Shown piece after piece: positions 25,975 through 33,379 of a stretch of 64,000 nt of DNA. The stretch is from Lachnospiraceae bacterium. GTDB lineage: Bacteria; Bacillota; Clostridia; Lachnospirales; Lachnospiraceae. The translations under genes and the position numbers were made by a program. The stretch spans positions 1 to 64,000 of the forward strand of contig JAGAIZ010000059.1 of the NCBI GenBank assembly GCA_017626325.1, in the 5' to 3' direction. Below the pieces are notes generated by a model. That model had not been told where the DNA came from and did not search any database. It saw only the letters and a program-made list of their open reading frames with translations. Within the stretch, counting starts at the first letter, position 1. Every line of letters starts with the position of its first letter.

Positions 25975-26376
25975 ATGGCTGTGGATTATTCGTTTGATAG
26001 TGGTAGTCTGGGGAAAAGAATAAAAGAACTGCGTGAAGCAAAGGGGATTACGCAGGAGCAGTTAGCGGAAATACTTTCGATCGGCACGAATATGGTAAGC
26101 TGTTATGAACGGGGCGTTCATGTGCCTTCCAACAAGATCATAGCGCTGATGTGTGAGTATTTCAGTGTGTCATCCGATTATCTCCTATACGGAGTCAGCG
26201 AGAGTGCGGAAGATATTCTCGAACTGATCAGAAGAACGTCCGATATTGAAAAACTGAAAGTTTTAGTTAGGTTGTTGTTTTATTTTACAGAAGGAAAAAG
26301 CAGCAGCCTGTCTGTAGATGCCGGCCTGGATGATATTAAAAAGGCATTGGACAGGCTGTTTGAGGACAAGGAATAG
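25975..26376 (+). CDS. Xre-family transcriptional regulator
   Basis: A 133-residue protein with an N-terminal Cro/C1 helix-turn-helix (about 14-68: LGKRIKELREAKGITQEQLA, then MVSCYERGVHVPS). The C-terminal half is helical and probably dimerises. GGGGAG seven bases before 25975 fixes the start. It stands between the two LytTR regulators and ends 22 bases before the second, so it belongs to the regulator-kinase operon. Direct target unknown. Confidence 0.88.
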   Translation: MAVDYSFDSGSLGKRIKELREAKGITQEQLAEILSIGTNMVSCYERGVHVPSNKIIALMCEYFSVSSDYLLYGVSESAEDILELIRRTSDIEKLKVLVRLLFYFTEGKSSSLSVDAGLDDIKKALDRLFEDKE

Positions 26377-26398
26377 GAGACGAAATGGGTGGCTGGTA

Positions 26399-27124
26399 AT
26401 GAAGACAATTTTGATATTGGAAGATAACCAGAACAGCCTTGATATGCTTGTCAGAATCGTCGGAGAACTTGAATTTGAGATCGAAGTGAGAAGTGCGACT
26501 AATCTGGAGCAGGCTTATTTACATATGATAAGAGGCAGCATTGACTTGTTTCTCATAGATATTATCTTAGATCCCCATTATGCCGGGGACGTCTCAGGAA
26601 TTAAATTCGCCGAATTTATCAGACAACAAAGAAAATATGAATATACGCCGGTAATTTTCGTAACCTCTCTGGATGATCCGAGGCTGTATTCCAGCAGGGA
26701 TTTTCATTGCTACAGTTATATTGAAAAGCCATATAATCCTGTCTATGTCAAGAAGACCATTCGGGAGGCGCTTCTTATGCCGCTTAAGCCGGAGCGCAGC
26801 GGAAGTATTTATTTTCGCAATGATGGTCTTCTTTATAAGAAGGAAAAAGATCGGATCGTCTATATTGAAAACAGCAGGCGGGGGCGGATTATCCATGCCA
26901 CGGATGGAGATATCAGACTGGCATATCTGCCCTGTAAGGATATTCTGCAGGAACTGGATTCGGAGAATTTCATCCAGTGCAGCCGTTATGCCATCGTCAA
27001 TAAGAAATACATCGAGCATATCGACATTGCGAATCGGTATATTAAGCTGAGAGGCTACAGGGAACCAGTAGAAATTGGAATAATGTACAAGAAAGTTTTT
27101 GTGAGGATTGTTGTGAATGGTTAG
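26399..27124 (+). CDS. LytTR-family response regulator (AgrA-like), second copy
   Basis: A 241-residue paralogue of the regulator at 25001. The receiver domain starts MKTILILEDN with phospho-acceptor Asp54 (FLIDIIL) and the Lys of IEKPYN. The LytTR domain contains CSRYAIVNKKYIEHIDIANR. The 3' end overlaps the kinase gene by eight bases, so this copy is the one translationally coupled to the kinase. Two paralogous regulators with one kinase may allow branched output. The ribosome binding site is weak (GGGTGG), consistent with coupling to the upstream Xre gene. Confidence 0.9.
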   Translation: MKTILILEDNQNSLDMLVRIVGELEFEIEVRSATNLEQAYLHMIRGSIDLFLIDIILDPHYAGDVSGIKFAEFIRQQRKYEYTPVIFVTSLDDPRLYSSRDFHCYSYIEKPYNPVYVKKTIREALLMPLKPERSGSIYFRNDGLLYKKEKDRIVYIENSRRGRIIHATDGDIRLAYLPCKDILQELDSENFIQCSRYAIVNKKYIEHIDIANRYIKLRGYREPVEIGIMYKKVFVRIVVNG

Positions 27125-28388
27125 GAATTTAGGATTATTAATGGAAATGCTTGCTATTGTATATGGGACAGCGACATTCTTTGGGAAGAAAGTAAAGTAT
27201 GATATTAAAACGGTATTGTTTATCATATCAGTAATTCTGTTGAGTACTTTGATAAATGAATATCAGTTGCCGGTTTATTTATCGTCGCTGTCTTATATTA
27301 TAATTTTTATATATAGTTTGCTGGAATATGATGAGGGAATAAAAGGAACTGTCTTAAATTTTTTATTGACGTCAGGAATGATGATTGCTTTGCAGCAGAT
27401 TTTCTATATTGTTGTTTTCTTTCTATTGCCTGATAATAATGAGATCTGCAATGTTCTGTTGATTCATGTAGGATGCCTTGGAGTATTATGGATACTGATG
27501 CATTATGAAATAATGAATAAATGTTATAAGGCAATTCTGAAAAATAGAAAAATTTACATAAGTCTGATGTTCTTTGTATGTATTTGTTTGCTCGGTGACT
27601 TAATAGAAGCTAAAAATCAAAATTATTTGTCTGGTAAGGATTATTTGCAGTTATTATATTTTATTGGCTTGATGTTTGTTGTTATAAACGAATGGCAAAG
27701 ATCTAAGGTTGAAACAGAAAAGAAAAAGGCAGAGCTAGAGATGAATCGGCTGTATTATTCGGCATATGAGGAACTGGTTGCGCTGATCAGAGACCGACAG
27801 CATGATATTAAGAACCACATTAATACCATCTACAGCATTATCTATACAACGAACAGTTACGAAGAACTGGTAGAGAGGCAGAAACAATACTGTAATTTTG
27901 TACTGGAATCCAGCAAAGAGACACAGATACTACTGGCGGCAGGCAATCCATTGATTTCAGGTTTCCTGTATCAGAAGAATCAGGAGATCAAAAGCCGTGG
28001 GATGCAGGTAGATTATAAGCTGGAAAAGATCAGTTTTCCCCTGGCGGCTACAGAATATGAGATCATAGAAATGCTGGGAATTCTCGTGGACAATGCGATA
28101 GAAGAGCTTGCGGAAGCTGATCATGAGAGCAAGAAAATCGTCATTGGATATACGTGGGATGAACAATGGGATATTTTCTATGTAGCCAATACGAGCAGGA
28201 ATTATTCGACGGCGGAAATAGCACGATTCTTTGAGAGAAATTACAGCAGTAAGGGAAATGGAAGAGGCATCGGATTGGATAAAATGAGAAGAAAGTTACA
28301 GCAGTTGGACGGCGGCATCAAAGCGGAGATGGAACCATATGGAGAAGCGCAGTATCTGAAATTCAGTATTATGCTGCCAAAACAATGA
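27117..28388 (+). CDS. AgrC-like sensor histidine kinase (GHKL type)
   Basis: A 423-residue kinase. An N-terminal membrane sensor with about six helices spans residues 1-195. A coiled linker (RSKVETEKKKAELEMNRLYY) leads to a dimerisation/phospho-acceptor region with His229 in RDRQHDIKNHINTI. The ATP domain has the N box ILVDNAIEE and the G box KGNGRGIGL. The arrangement is that of AgrC/ComD kinases, which sense cyclic peptides at the membrane. Codon use is more AT-rich over the sensor half than over the kinase half, suggesting fast divergence of the ligand-binding part. It converges with agrBD. Confidence 0.92.
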   Translation: MVRNLGLLMEMLAIVYGTATFFGKKVKYDIKTVLFIISVILLSTLINEYQLPVYLSSLSYIIIFIYSLLEYDEGIKGTVLNFLLTSGMMIALQQIFYIVVFFLLPDNNEICNVLLIHVGCLGVLWILMHYEIMNKCYKAILKNRKIYISLMFFVCICLLGDLIEAKNQNYLSGKDYLQLLYFIGLMFVVINEWQRSKVETEKKKAELEMNRLYYSAYEELVALIRDRQHDIKNHINTIYSIIYTTNSYEELVERQKQYCNFVLESSKETQILLAAGNPLISGFLYQKNQEIKSRGMQVDYKLEKISFPLAATEYEIIEMLGILVDNAIEELAEADHESKKIVIGYTWDEQWDIFYVANTSRNYSTAEIARFFERNYSSKGNGRGIGLDKMRRKLQQLDGGIKAEMEPYGEAQYLKFSIMLPKQ

Positions 28389-28458
28389 TTACCATACACC
28401 GACGAAGGATATTGATACCTTCATATTCTATTGACTGGATATATGCTGGCATAATGAT

Positions 28459-28507
28459 AGCTGTCACATAAAGCAAAGCGGATGTGTCTCGCTTTATGCG
28501 GCAGCTA
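28459..28507. terminator. Hairpin between the kinase gene and agrD
   Basis: AGCTG...CAGCT encloses CATAAAGC/GCTTTATG in a 49-base stem-loop between convergent genes. No clear T-run on either strand, so its terminator role is tentative. Confidence 0.45.
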
Positions 28508-28512
28508 ATGCG

Positions 28513-28638
28513 TTACTCTTCTGTAGGGAATTCCGGTTCTCCAAAAAGATATACGCTGACATAAGGAATATGTACTGGGAACAGACTAAGGCACAATAAG
28601 CTTCCGGCCAGAAGAATTTTATCCAAATACTTTCTCAT
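28513..28638 (-). CDS. agrD: AgrD-like cyclic lactone autoinducer precursor
   Basis: A 41-residue peptide. The N-terminus is a basic amphipathic/hydrophobic helix (MRKYLDKILLAGSLLCLSLF). The core, PYVSVYLF, is followed by the acidic tail GEPEFPTEE. The tail aligns with the AgrD C-terminal pattern x-E-x-E-x-P-x-E (S. aureus DEVEVPKE). This places Ser28 exactly five residues before the cleavage point, where AgrD normally has Cys. The predicted product is therefore a five-residue Ser-Val-Tyr-Leu-Phe lactone with a short N-terminal tail. The start overlaps the agrB 3' end by 20 bases, with GAGGTGAG upstream. The only Cys (residue 16) lies in the helix, outside the core. Confidence 0.85.
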   Translation of the reverse strand: MRKYLDKILLAGSLLCLSLFPVHIPYVSVYLFGEPEFPTEE

Positions 28639-29194
28639 TTTTCTCACCTCTTTTCTTTATTTTGGTTATGATCAATTGGACGCTGTGCAGGACAACCGTC
28701 CAAAAGCTTACGGTAAGATACGGTGTATCATGGAACAGAAACAATAGGATGGAGACAACCAGCACGATTTGGAAACTCTGGATATGTACTTTGTGCAATT
28801 GCTCCTGATTCATATTGATCTCTCTGTTAGAGGAGATAGGCCCGATATCATAAATCACCCATGCACAGATCAGCAGGACTAACTGCATCCACGTCATGTT
28901 AAGCGCGATGGCAGCAGGCAGGACGATGACTGCCAGCACAAAATAAGCAAAGGACGCCAGAAAGCATGTCCAGTATGTTTTCAAATGATATCCACCTGTC
29001 CTTTTCCTGAGGAACAGGAGAGGAACCAGTGCAGACAGGAATTCCGGGAATTTACCAATCCAGCAGAAGAAAACGCCGATCATAATCGTCTTACTGATAT
29101 CATATAGTAATCCTGTGATACAGAACCGAATAACTTTTAATTCGTAATCCGTAAAATCATGCAGTTGTGCAATTCGATTCATCAGCAGATTCAT
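28619..29194 (-). CDS. agrB: AgrB-like peptide-processing membrane protease
   Basis: A 191-residue polytopic protein of the accessory gene regulator B family. It keeps the catalytic pair His70 and Cys77 in RKRTGGYHLKTYWTC, equivalent to His77/Cys84 of S. aureus AgrB, followed by four to five membrane helices. It removes the AgrD C-terminal tail and closes the (thio)lactone ring. GGGGTGG supports the ATG at 29194 over that at 29218, which would begin only about ten bases after the predicted transcription start. It is co-transcribed with agrD and convergent with the regulator-kinase operon. Confidence 0.93.
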   Translation of the reverse strand: MNLLMNRIAQLHDFTDYELKVIRFCITGLLYDISKTIMIGVFFCWIGKFPEFLSALVPLLFLRKRTGGYHLKTYWTCFLASFAYFVLAVIVLPAAIALNMTWMQLVLLICAWVIYDIGPISSNREINMNQEQLHKVHIQSFQIVLVVSILLFLFHDTPYLTVSFWTVVLHSVQLIITKIKKRGEKNEKVFG

Positions 29195-29235
29195 ATTGAT
29201 TCCCACCCCGATACGCATGTTTAAGATTCGGCATT

Positions 29236-29262
29236 ATTATAGTGTCGATTGCACGAACTATG
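29236..29262 (-). promoter_or_regulatory. agrBD promoter with LytTR-like element
   Basis: On the minus strand, CATAGTTCGTGCAAT (29262-29248) is followed after six bases by TATAAT (29241-29236). No consensus -35 is present; the element sits where a -35 would be. This is typical of an activator-dependent promoter and fits autoinduction by the LytTR regulators. Confidence 0.65.
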
Positions 29263-29505
29263 GAAAATGAAGCTCTAATTTGCAAAATGTATAACTGGAT
29301 GATGATAAAAATAAAGATTAAGTTTGAATTCTGCGCAAATAAATGTGGTTTGTAGAACAAATGGTATAATTGAAGATATTTATGTAAGAAATCTTGAATT
29401 AGTGTAAAATAATAAAAGTTTTGATACATTAAAAATCTTGTGTGTATTATAAAATAGCATAAAATACGTAAATCCTGGCAATACGTAAATCCTGATAAAA
29501 AAGCA

Positions 29506-29534
29506 TTGACATTTCGTTACCAAATTGATACAAT
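29506..29534 (+). promoter_or_regulatory. Strong promoter of the Rpn-type nuclease gene
   Basis: Perfect TTGACA (29506-29511), 17-base spacer, TACAAT (29529-29534). It predicts a leader of about 165 bases. Confidence 0.85.
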
Positions 29535-29540
29535 ACAATC

Positions 29541-29700
29541 ACATATCAGGGAAACGAAAAATTCTGAATCAATTTTCGATAATGGCAATTCGCCTGACGA
29601 TCCCCGAATGATAAAACTAAAGAGGGCGGGAAGTCAGGAATACAGCAATGCGCTGAATACTTGGGGTCTGTATATCTGACTTTCGCGACATGAAAGGAGA
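29541..29700 (+). ncRNA. Structured 5' leader of the Rpn-type gene
   Basis: Two stems are visible: CGAAAAATT...AATTTTCG (about 29555-29580) and AAGTCAG...CTGACTT with inner ATACAG/CTGTAT (about 29631-29684). The latter ends just before the ribosome binding site. It matches no riboswitch class I can recognise. The rest of 29263-29505 is AT-rich without a gene. Confidence 0.45.
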
Positions 29701-29707
29701 TATGCAG

Positions 29708-30601
29708 ATGCATAAGACAAAACTGGAAGACATGAACTTGCTGGAGAACTTTTTATTTGAGTCGGTATTGAGTTATCCGGAGATTGGAGAACAATTTGGA
29801 AGAAAACTGCTGCAGATCATATTTGGCAGGCAGTTTGGCAGACTCAGAGTATTTCCGCAGAAGGTATATCCCGGAAGTGATTCGGGACTGCACGGCGCCC
29901 GTTTGGATGTATATATCGAAGAGGAAGATTTTGACGCTTTAACAGCAAACGGTATTTTACAGACTGTCTACAATCTGGAGCCGGAGCGGAACAGTAAGAA
30001 GGAAGTTGTCAGGGCATTGCCCAAAAGGATGCGCTTTTATCATGCGAAAATAGATGCGAAGAGTTTGCGGGCGGGCAAAAGCTATGATCAATTGAAGAAT
30101 GTAATTATAGTCATGATTATGCCGTTTGACCCGTTCGGACGCAACCGTATGGTCTACACGATCAGGAACAGGTGCGTGGAAGACCCCGATATGCCCTATG
30201 ACGACGGCGCGGTAACGATCTTCTTATATACGAAGGGAATATATGGTATCGTATCGGAAGAACTGCGGCAGCTGCTTAAGTACATGGAACATACAACAAA
30301 GGAGAATGCCAGCAGCACTGCGCTGCAGGAAATGCATCGGATGGTGGAACTGGTGAGACAGAGTGAGGAGGTAGAACTAAATTATATGAGTATGTATGAG
30401 GAATTCAGAATGGCCCGGCTGGAAGCGGAGACAGAGACAAGGCAGGAGAATATATTGGAACTTCTGCAGGAACTGGGAGAAATATCATCGGAACTGGATG
30501 CCAGGATTCGGGAAGAGGAATGTATTCCGATCCTGAAAAAGTGGCTTAAGATTGCGGCGAAGGTGACTTCTTTGCAGGAATTCGAATGCCAGATATCATA
30601 G
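29708..30601 (+). CDS. Rpn/PD-(D/E)XK nuclease family 'transposase'
   Basis: A 297-residue protein of the Rpn (recombination-promoting nuclease, TIGR01784-like) family common in Lachnospiraceae. The nuclease core shows the Asp of ARLDVYIEE (about residue 66) and an E-x-x, Tyr-His-Ala-Lys stretch (LEPERN...RFYHAKIDAK). It then has KNVIIVMIMPFDPFG and the long helical Gln/Glu-rich C-terminus. These proteins are DNA endonucleases related to transposase accessory proteins, not complete transposons. Of three in-frame ATGs, AAAGGAG favours 29708. No terminal repeats or target duplication were seen. Confidence 0.85.
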   Translation: MHKTKLEDMNLLENFLFESVLSYPEIGEQFGRKLLQIIFGRQFGRLRVFPQKVYPGSDSGLHGARLDVYIEEEDFDALTANGILQTVYNLEPERNSKKEVVRALPKRMRFYHAKIDAKSLRAGKSYDQLKNVIIVMIMPFDPFGRNRMVYTIRNRCVEDPDMPYDDGAVTIFLYTKGIYGIVSEELRQLLKYMEHTTKENASSTALQEMHRMVELVRQSEEVELNYMSMYEEFRMARLEAETETRQENILELLQELGEISSELDARIREEECIPILKKWLKIAAKVTSLQEFECQIS

Positions 30602-30727
30602 GAAGCAGAGTCGCAGACAGCAGAACTCAGCCCGAACTTAGCCAGCCGCCAAATTTTTCTTTCTATTTTATTCCGCCTATGGTAAGATATAGAAAGAGTG
30701 TAAGAGGGTAAAAGGAGAGCCTTATCT

Positions 30728-32440
30728 ATGAGTGAGAATGAGAAGAATATGACAGCGGAAGGTACAGAAAACAAGGAAGTGGTCTCCAGGAACTTTATTG
30801 AGCAGATCATTGATAAGGACCTGGCAGAAGGGGTTTATGATACCGTACACACCAGATTCCCGCCGGAGCCCAACGGCTACCTGCACATAGGACATGCCAA
30901 GAGTATCTTATTGAATTCAGGATTGGCAGTCCAGTACGGCGGCAAGTTTAATATGCGTTTTGATGATACCAACCCGACCAAAGAGAAAAGTGAGTTCGTA
31001 GAATCCATCAAGGCGGACGTACAGTGGCTTGGCGCGGACTATGAGGATAGATTGTTTTTCGCATCCGATTATTTTGATCAGATGTACGAAGGCGCAGTTA
31101 AGCTGATTCAGAAGGGCAAGGCGTATGTCTCTGATCTGTCGGCGGAGGAAATGCGGGAATATCGGGGCACGCTGACGGAGCCTGGCAGGAATGATCCTAA
31201 CAGGGACAGGAGCGTGGAAGAGAATCTGCGGCTTTTTCAGGAGATGAAGGATGGCAAATACGCGGATGGAGAGAAGACGCTTCGTGCCAAAATCGATATG
31301 GCGTCGCCAAATATTAATATGCGTGATCCGATCCTCTATCGTGTAGCGCATTTATCGCATCAGAACACAGGGGATAAATGGTGTATCTACCCGATGTATG
31401 ATTATGCGCACCCTATCGAGGATGCGATCGAGGGTATTACCCACTCGATCTGTACGCTGGAATTCGAGGATCACAGGCCGCTGTATAACTGGGTGGTGAC
31501 AGAGTTAGAGTATCCTCATCCGCCTAAGCAGATTGAGTTTGCCAAGATGTACTTGACCAATGTGGTCACTGGTAAGAGATATATTAAGAAGCTGGTGGAA
31601 GACGGTATTGTGGACGGATGGGACGACCCCAGGCTTGTTTCCATTGCCGCCCTTCGCAGACGCGGATTTACGCCGGAGTCTATCAGAATGTTCGTAGATC
31701 TGTGCGGTGTGTCCAAAGCCAATTCGTCTGCGGAATACTCTATGCTGGAGTATTGCATCAGAGAGGACCTGAAGATGAAGCGGTCCCGTGTGATGGCGGT
31801 ACTTGATCCGTTGAAACTGGTGATTGATAATTATCCGGAGGGGCAGACGGAAGAATTAGAGGTAGTGAATAATCCCGAGAATGAATCTCTTGGCAAAAGG
31901 ACAGTGCCGTTTGGCAGAGAGCTTTATATTGAAAGAGAAGACTTTATGGAAGAACCGCCGAAGAAATATTTCCGGCTCTTCCCGGGCAACGAGGTGCGTC
32001 TTATGAGCGCGTATTTCGTTAAATGCGTAAGCTATGAGAAAGACGCTGACGGCAATGTGACGGTGGTACATTGTACGTATGATCCGGCGTCCAAGGGCGG
32101 CAACAGCCCGGATGGCCGTAAGGTGAAGGGAACCATTCACTGGGTGTCCGCAGCCGATTCCGTTAAGGCAGAAGTCAGACTGTATGAGAACATTATCGAC
32201 GAAGCGAAGGGCGTCTATAACGAGGATGGAAGCCTGAATTTGAATCCGAATTCTCTGACAGTATTAAAGGAATGTTATATTGAGCCGTCTGTCAGGGACG
32301 CGAAGGCATATGACAGCTTCCAGTTCGTCAGACAGGGATTTTTCTGCGTGGACTATAAGGACAGCAAGCCGGGTGAGCTTGTATTTAATAGAATTGTTTC
32401 GCTTAAGAGTTCCTATGTATTGCCGAAAAAGGAGAATTAG
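30728..32440 (+). CDS. glnS: Glutaminyl-tRNA synthetase
   Basis: A 570-residue class I synthetase that charges tRNA(Gln). The HIGH motif is in [15 protein letters not shown] (about 43-57). It also has [18 protein letters not shown] and the two C-terminal anticodon-binding beta-barrels characteristic of GlnRS. The loop corresponding to KMSKS reads NVVTGKRYI instead of the usual VMSKR, an unusual substitution. Many clostridia make Gln-tRNA indirectly through GatCAB, so a dedicated GlnRS is informative about this lineage. AAAGGAG precedes the ATG. No T-box leader was seen. Confidence 0.95.
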   Translation: MSENEKNMTAEGTENKEVVSRNFIEQIIDKDLAEGVYDTVHTRFPPEPNGYLHIGHAKSILLNSGLAVQYGGKFNMRFDDTNPTKEKSEFVESIKADVQWLGADYEDRLFFASDYFDQMYEGAVKLIQKGKAYVSDLSAEEMREYRGTLTEPGRNDPNRDRSVEENLRLFQEMKDGKYADGEKTLRAKIDMASPNINMRDPILYRVAHLSHQNTGDKWCIYPMYDYAHPIEDAIEGITHSICTLEFEDHRPLYNWVVTELEYPHPPKQIEFAKMYLTNVVTGKRYIKKLVEDGIVDGWDDPRLVSIAALRRRGFTPESIRMFVDLCGVSKANSSAEYSMLEYCIREDLKMKRSRVMAVLDPLKLVIDNYPEGQTEELEVVNNPENESLGKRTVPFGRELYIEREDFMEEPPKKYFRLFPGNEVRLMSAYFVKCVSYEKDADGNVTVVHCTYDPASKGGNSPDGRKVKGTIHWVSAADSVKAEVRLYENIIDEAKGVYNEDGSLNLNPNSLTVLKECYIEPSVRDAKAYDSFQFVRQGFFCVDYKDSKPGELVFNRIVSLKSSYVLPKKEN

Positions 32441-32496
32441 GTTACAATAATTTATAAGGCTTTGAAAATAGCGATATATAATGGGAGGATAAAGCG

Positions 32497-33357
32497 ATGG
32501 CAGGACTATTGTCGGGGTTAGAGCAGTTCGGTCTGACTAATCTGGAGAACATGAATTTATATGAGGAAGAGAAGAAAGCAGAGCAGGGAGCGGAGCGCAA
32601 GGCGGCGCCTGTGATGCAGGAGCAGGATTTCCTGTTTGACAAATCTTTTACCTGCCCGATTTGTGATAGAGAGTTTAAAGCGAGAACCGTTAAGATCGGT
32701 AAGGCGAAGCTGGCCGGAAGTGATTTGGATTTAAGACCCAGATATGAGCAGATTGATCTGTTAAAATATGATGTTATCATGTGTCCGTCATGCGGATATG
32801 CGGCGCTTAGCAGGTTCTTTAAGTTCCTCACGTCTCCGCAGGCGAAGAATATTCAGAAGACCATTTCCGCCACTTTTAAACCGCAGAAAGAGACACAGGA
32901 GATTTATACTTATGACGAAGCGCTGGAGAGATATAAATTAACGCTTGCCAACGCCATTGTCAAACAGGCGAAAGCCAGCGAGAAAGCTTATATCTGTCTG
33001 AAGACGGCCTGGCTTCTTCGAGGAAAGGCAGAGCATCTGGATAAGAACCTGCCGGATTATGAGGCGCAGAAGAAACAGTGCGAGGAAGAAGAGAATGAAT
33101 TCCTGAGAAACGCGCTGGAAGGTTTCCTGGCGGCAAGGCAGACGGAAAGCTTCCCGATGTGCGGTATGGATGAGCCTACGGTTGATTATCTGATTGCGGT
33201 GACGGCAATGCGGTTCGAGCAGTACGATGTGTCGAGCCGTCTGATTGCGGGCATCCTTACATCTGCCAGCGCCAATCCTCGTATGAAGGATAAGGCAAGA
33301 GATGTGAAGGAAATGCTGATGAAGAAGATCAAAGAGAAGAATGCGGCGAGAAAGTAG
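32497..33357 (+). CDS. DUF2225 zinc-ribbon protein
   Basis: A 286-residue cytoplasmic protein. An N-terminal zinc ribbon uses CPICDREF and CPSCGYAA (about 52-97), followed by an all-helical TPR-like region with YDEALERYKLTLANAIVKQ. This is the DUF2225 architecture found across clostridia; its function is unknown. It lies 57 bases after glnS and 23 bases before the MocR gene. GGGAGG precedes the ATG. Confidence 0.88.
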   Translation: MAGLLSGLEQFGLTNLENMNLYEEEKKAEQGAERKAAPVMQEQDFLFDKSFTCPICDREFKARTVKIGKAKLAGSDLDLRPRYEQIDLLKYDVIMCPSCGYAALSRFFKFLTSPQAKNIQKTISATFKPQKETQEIYTYDEALERYKLTLANAIVKQAKASEKAYICLKTAWLLRGKAEHLDKNLPDYEAQKKQCEEEENEFLRNALEGFLAARQTESFPMCGMDEPTVDYLIAVTAMRFEQYDVSSRLIAGILTSASANPRMKDKARDVKEMLMKKIKEKNAARK

Positions 33358-33379
33358 GCTTCTCAGATATGAGGTTTAG

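Noticed and set aside
29157-29429. A 90-residue minus-strand frame upstream of agrB
   Set aside because: It runs through the agrB promoter and is AT-driven, with no ribosome binding site.
29690-30601. Complete transposon around the Rpn-type gene
   Set aside because: Family name notwithstanding, no terminal inverted repeats or target-site duplication were found at its edges.
30602-30727. T-box leader for glnS
   Set aside because: No T-box core sequence or terminator/antiterminator pair; the gap is too short.
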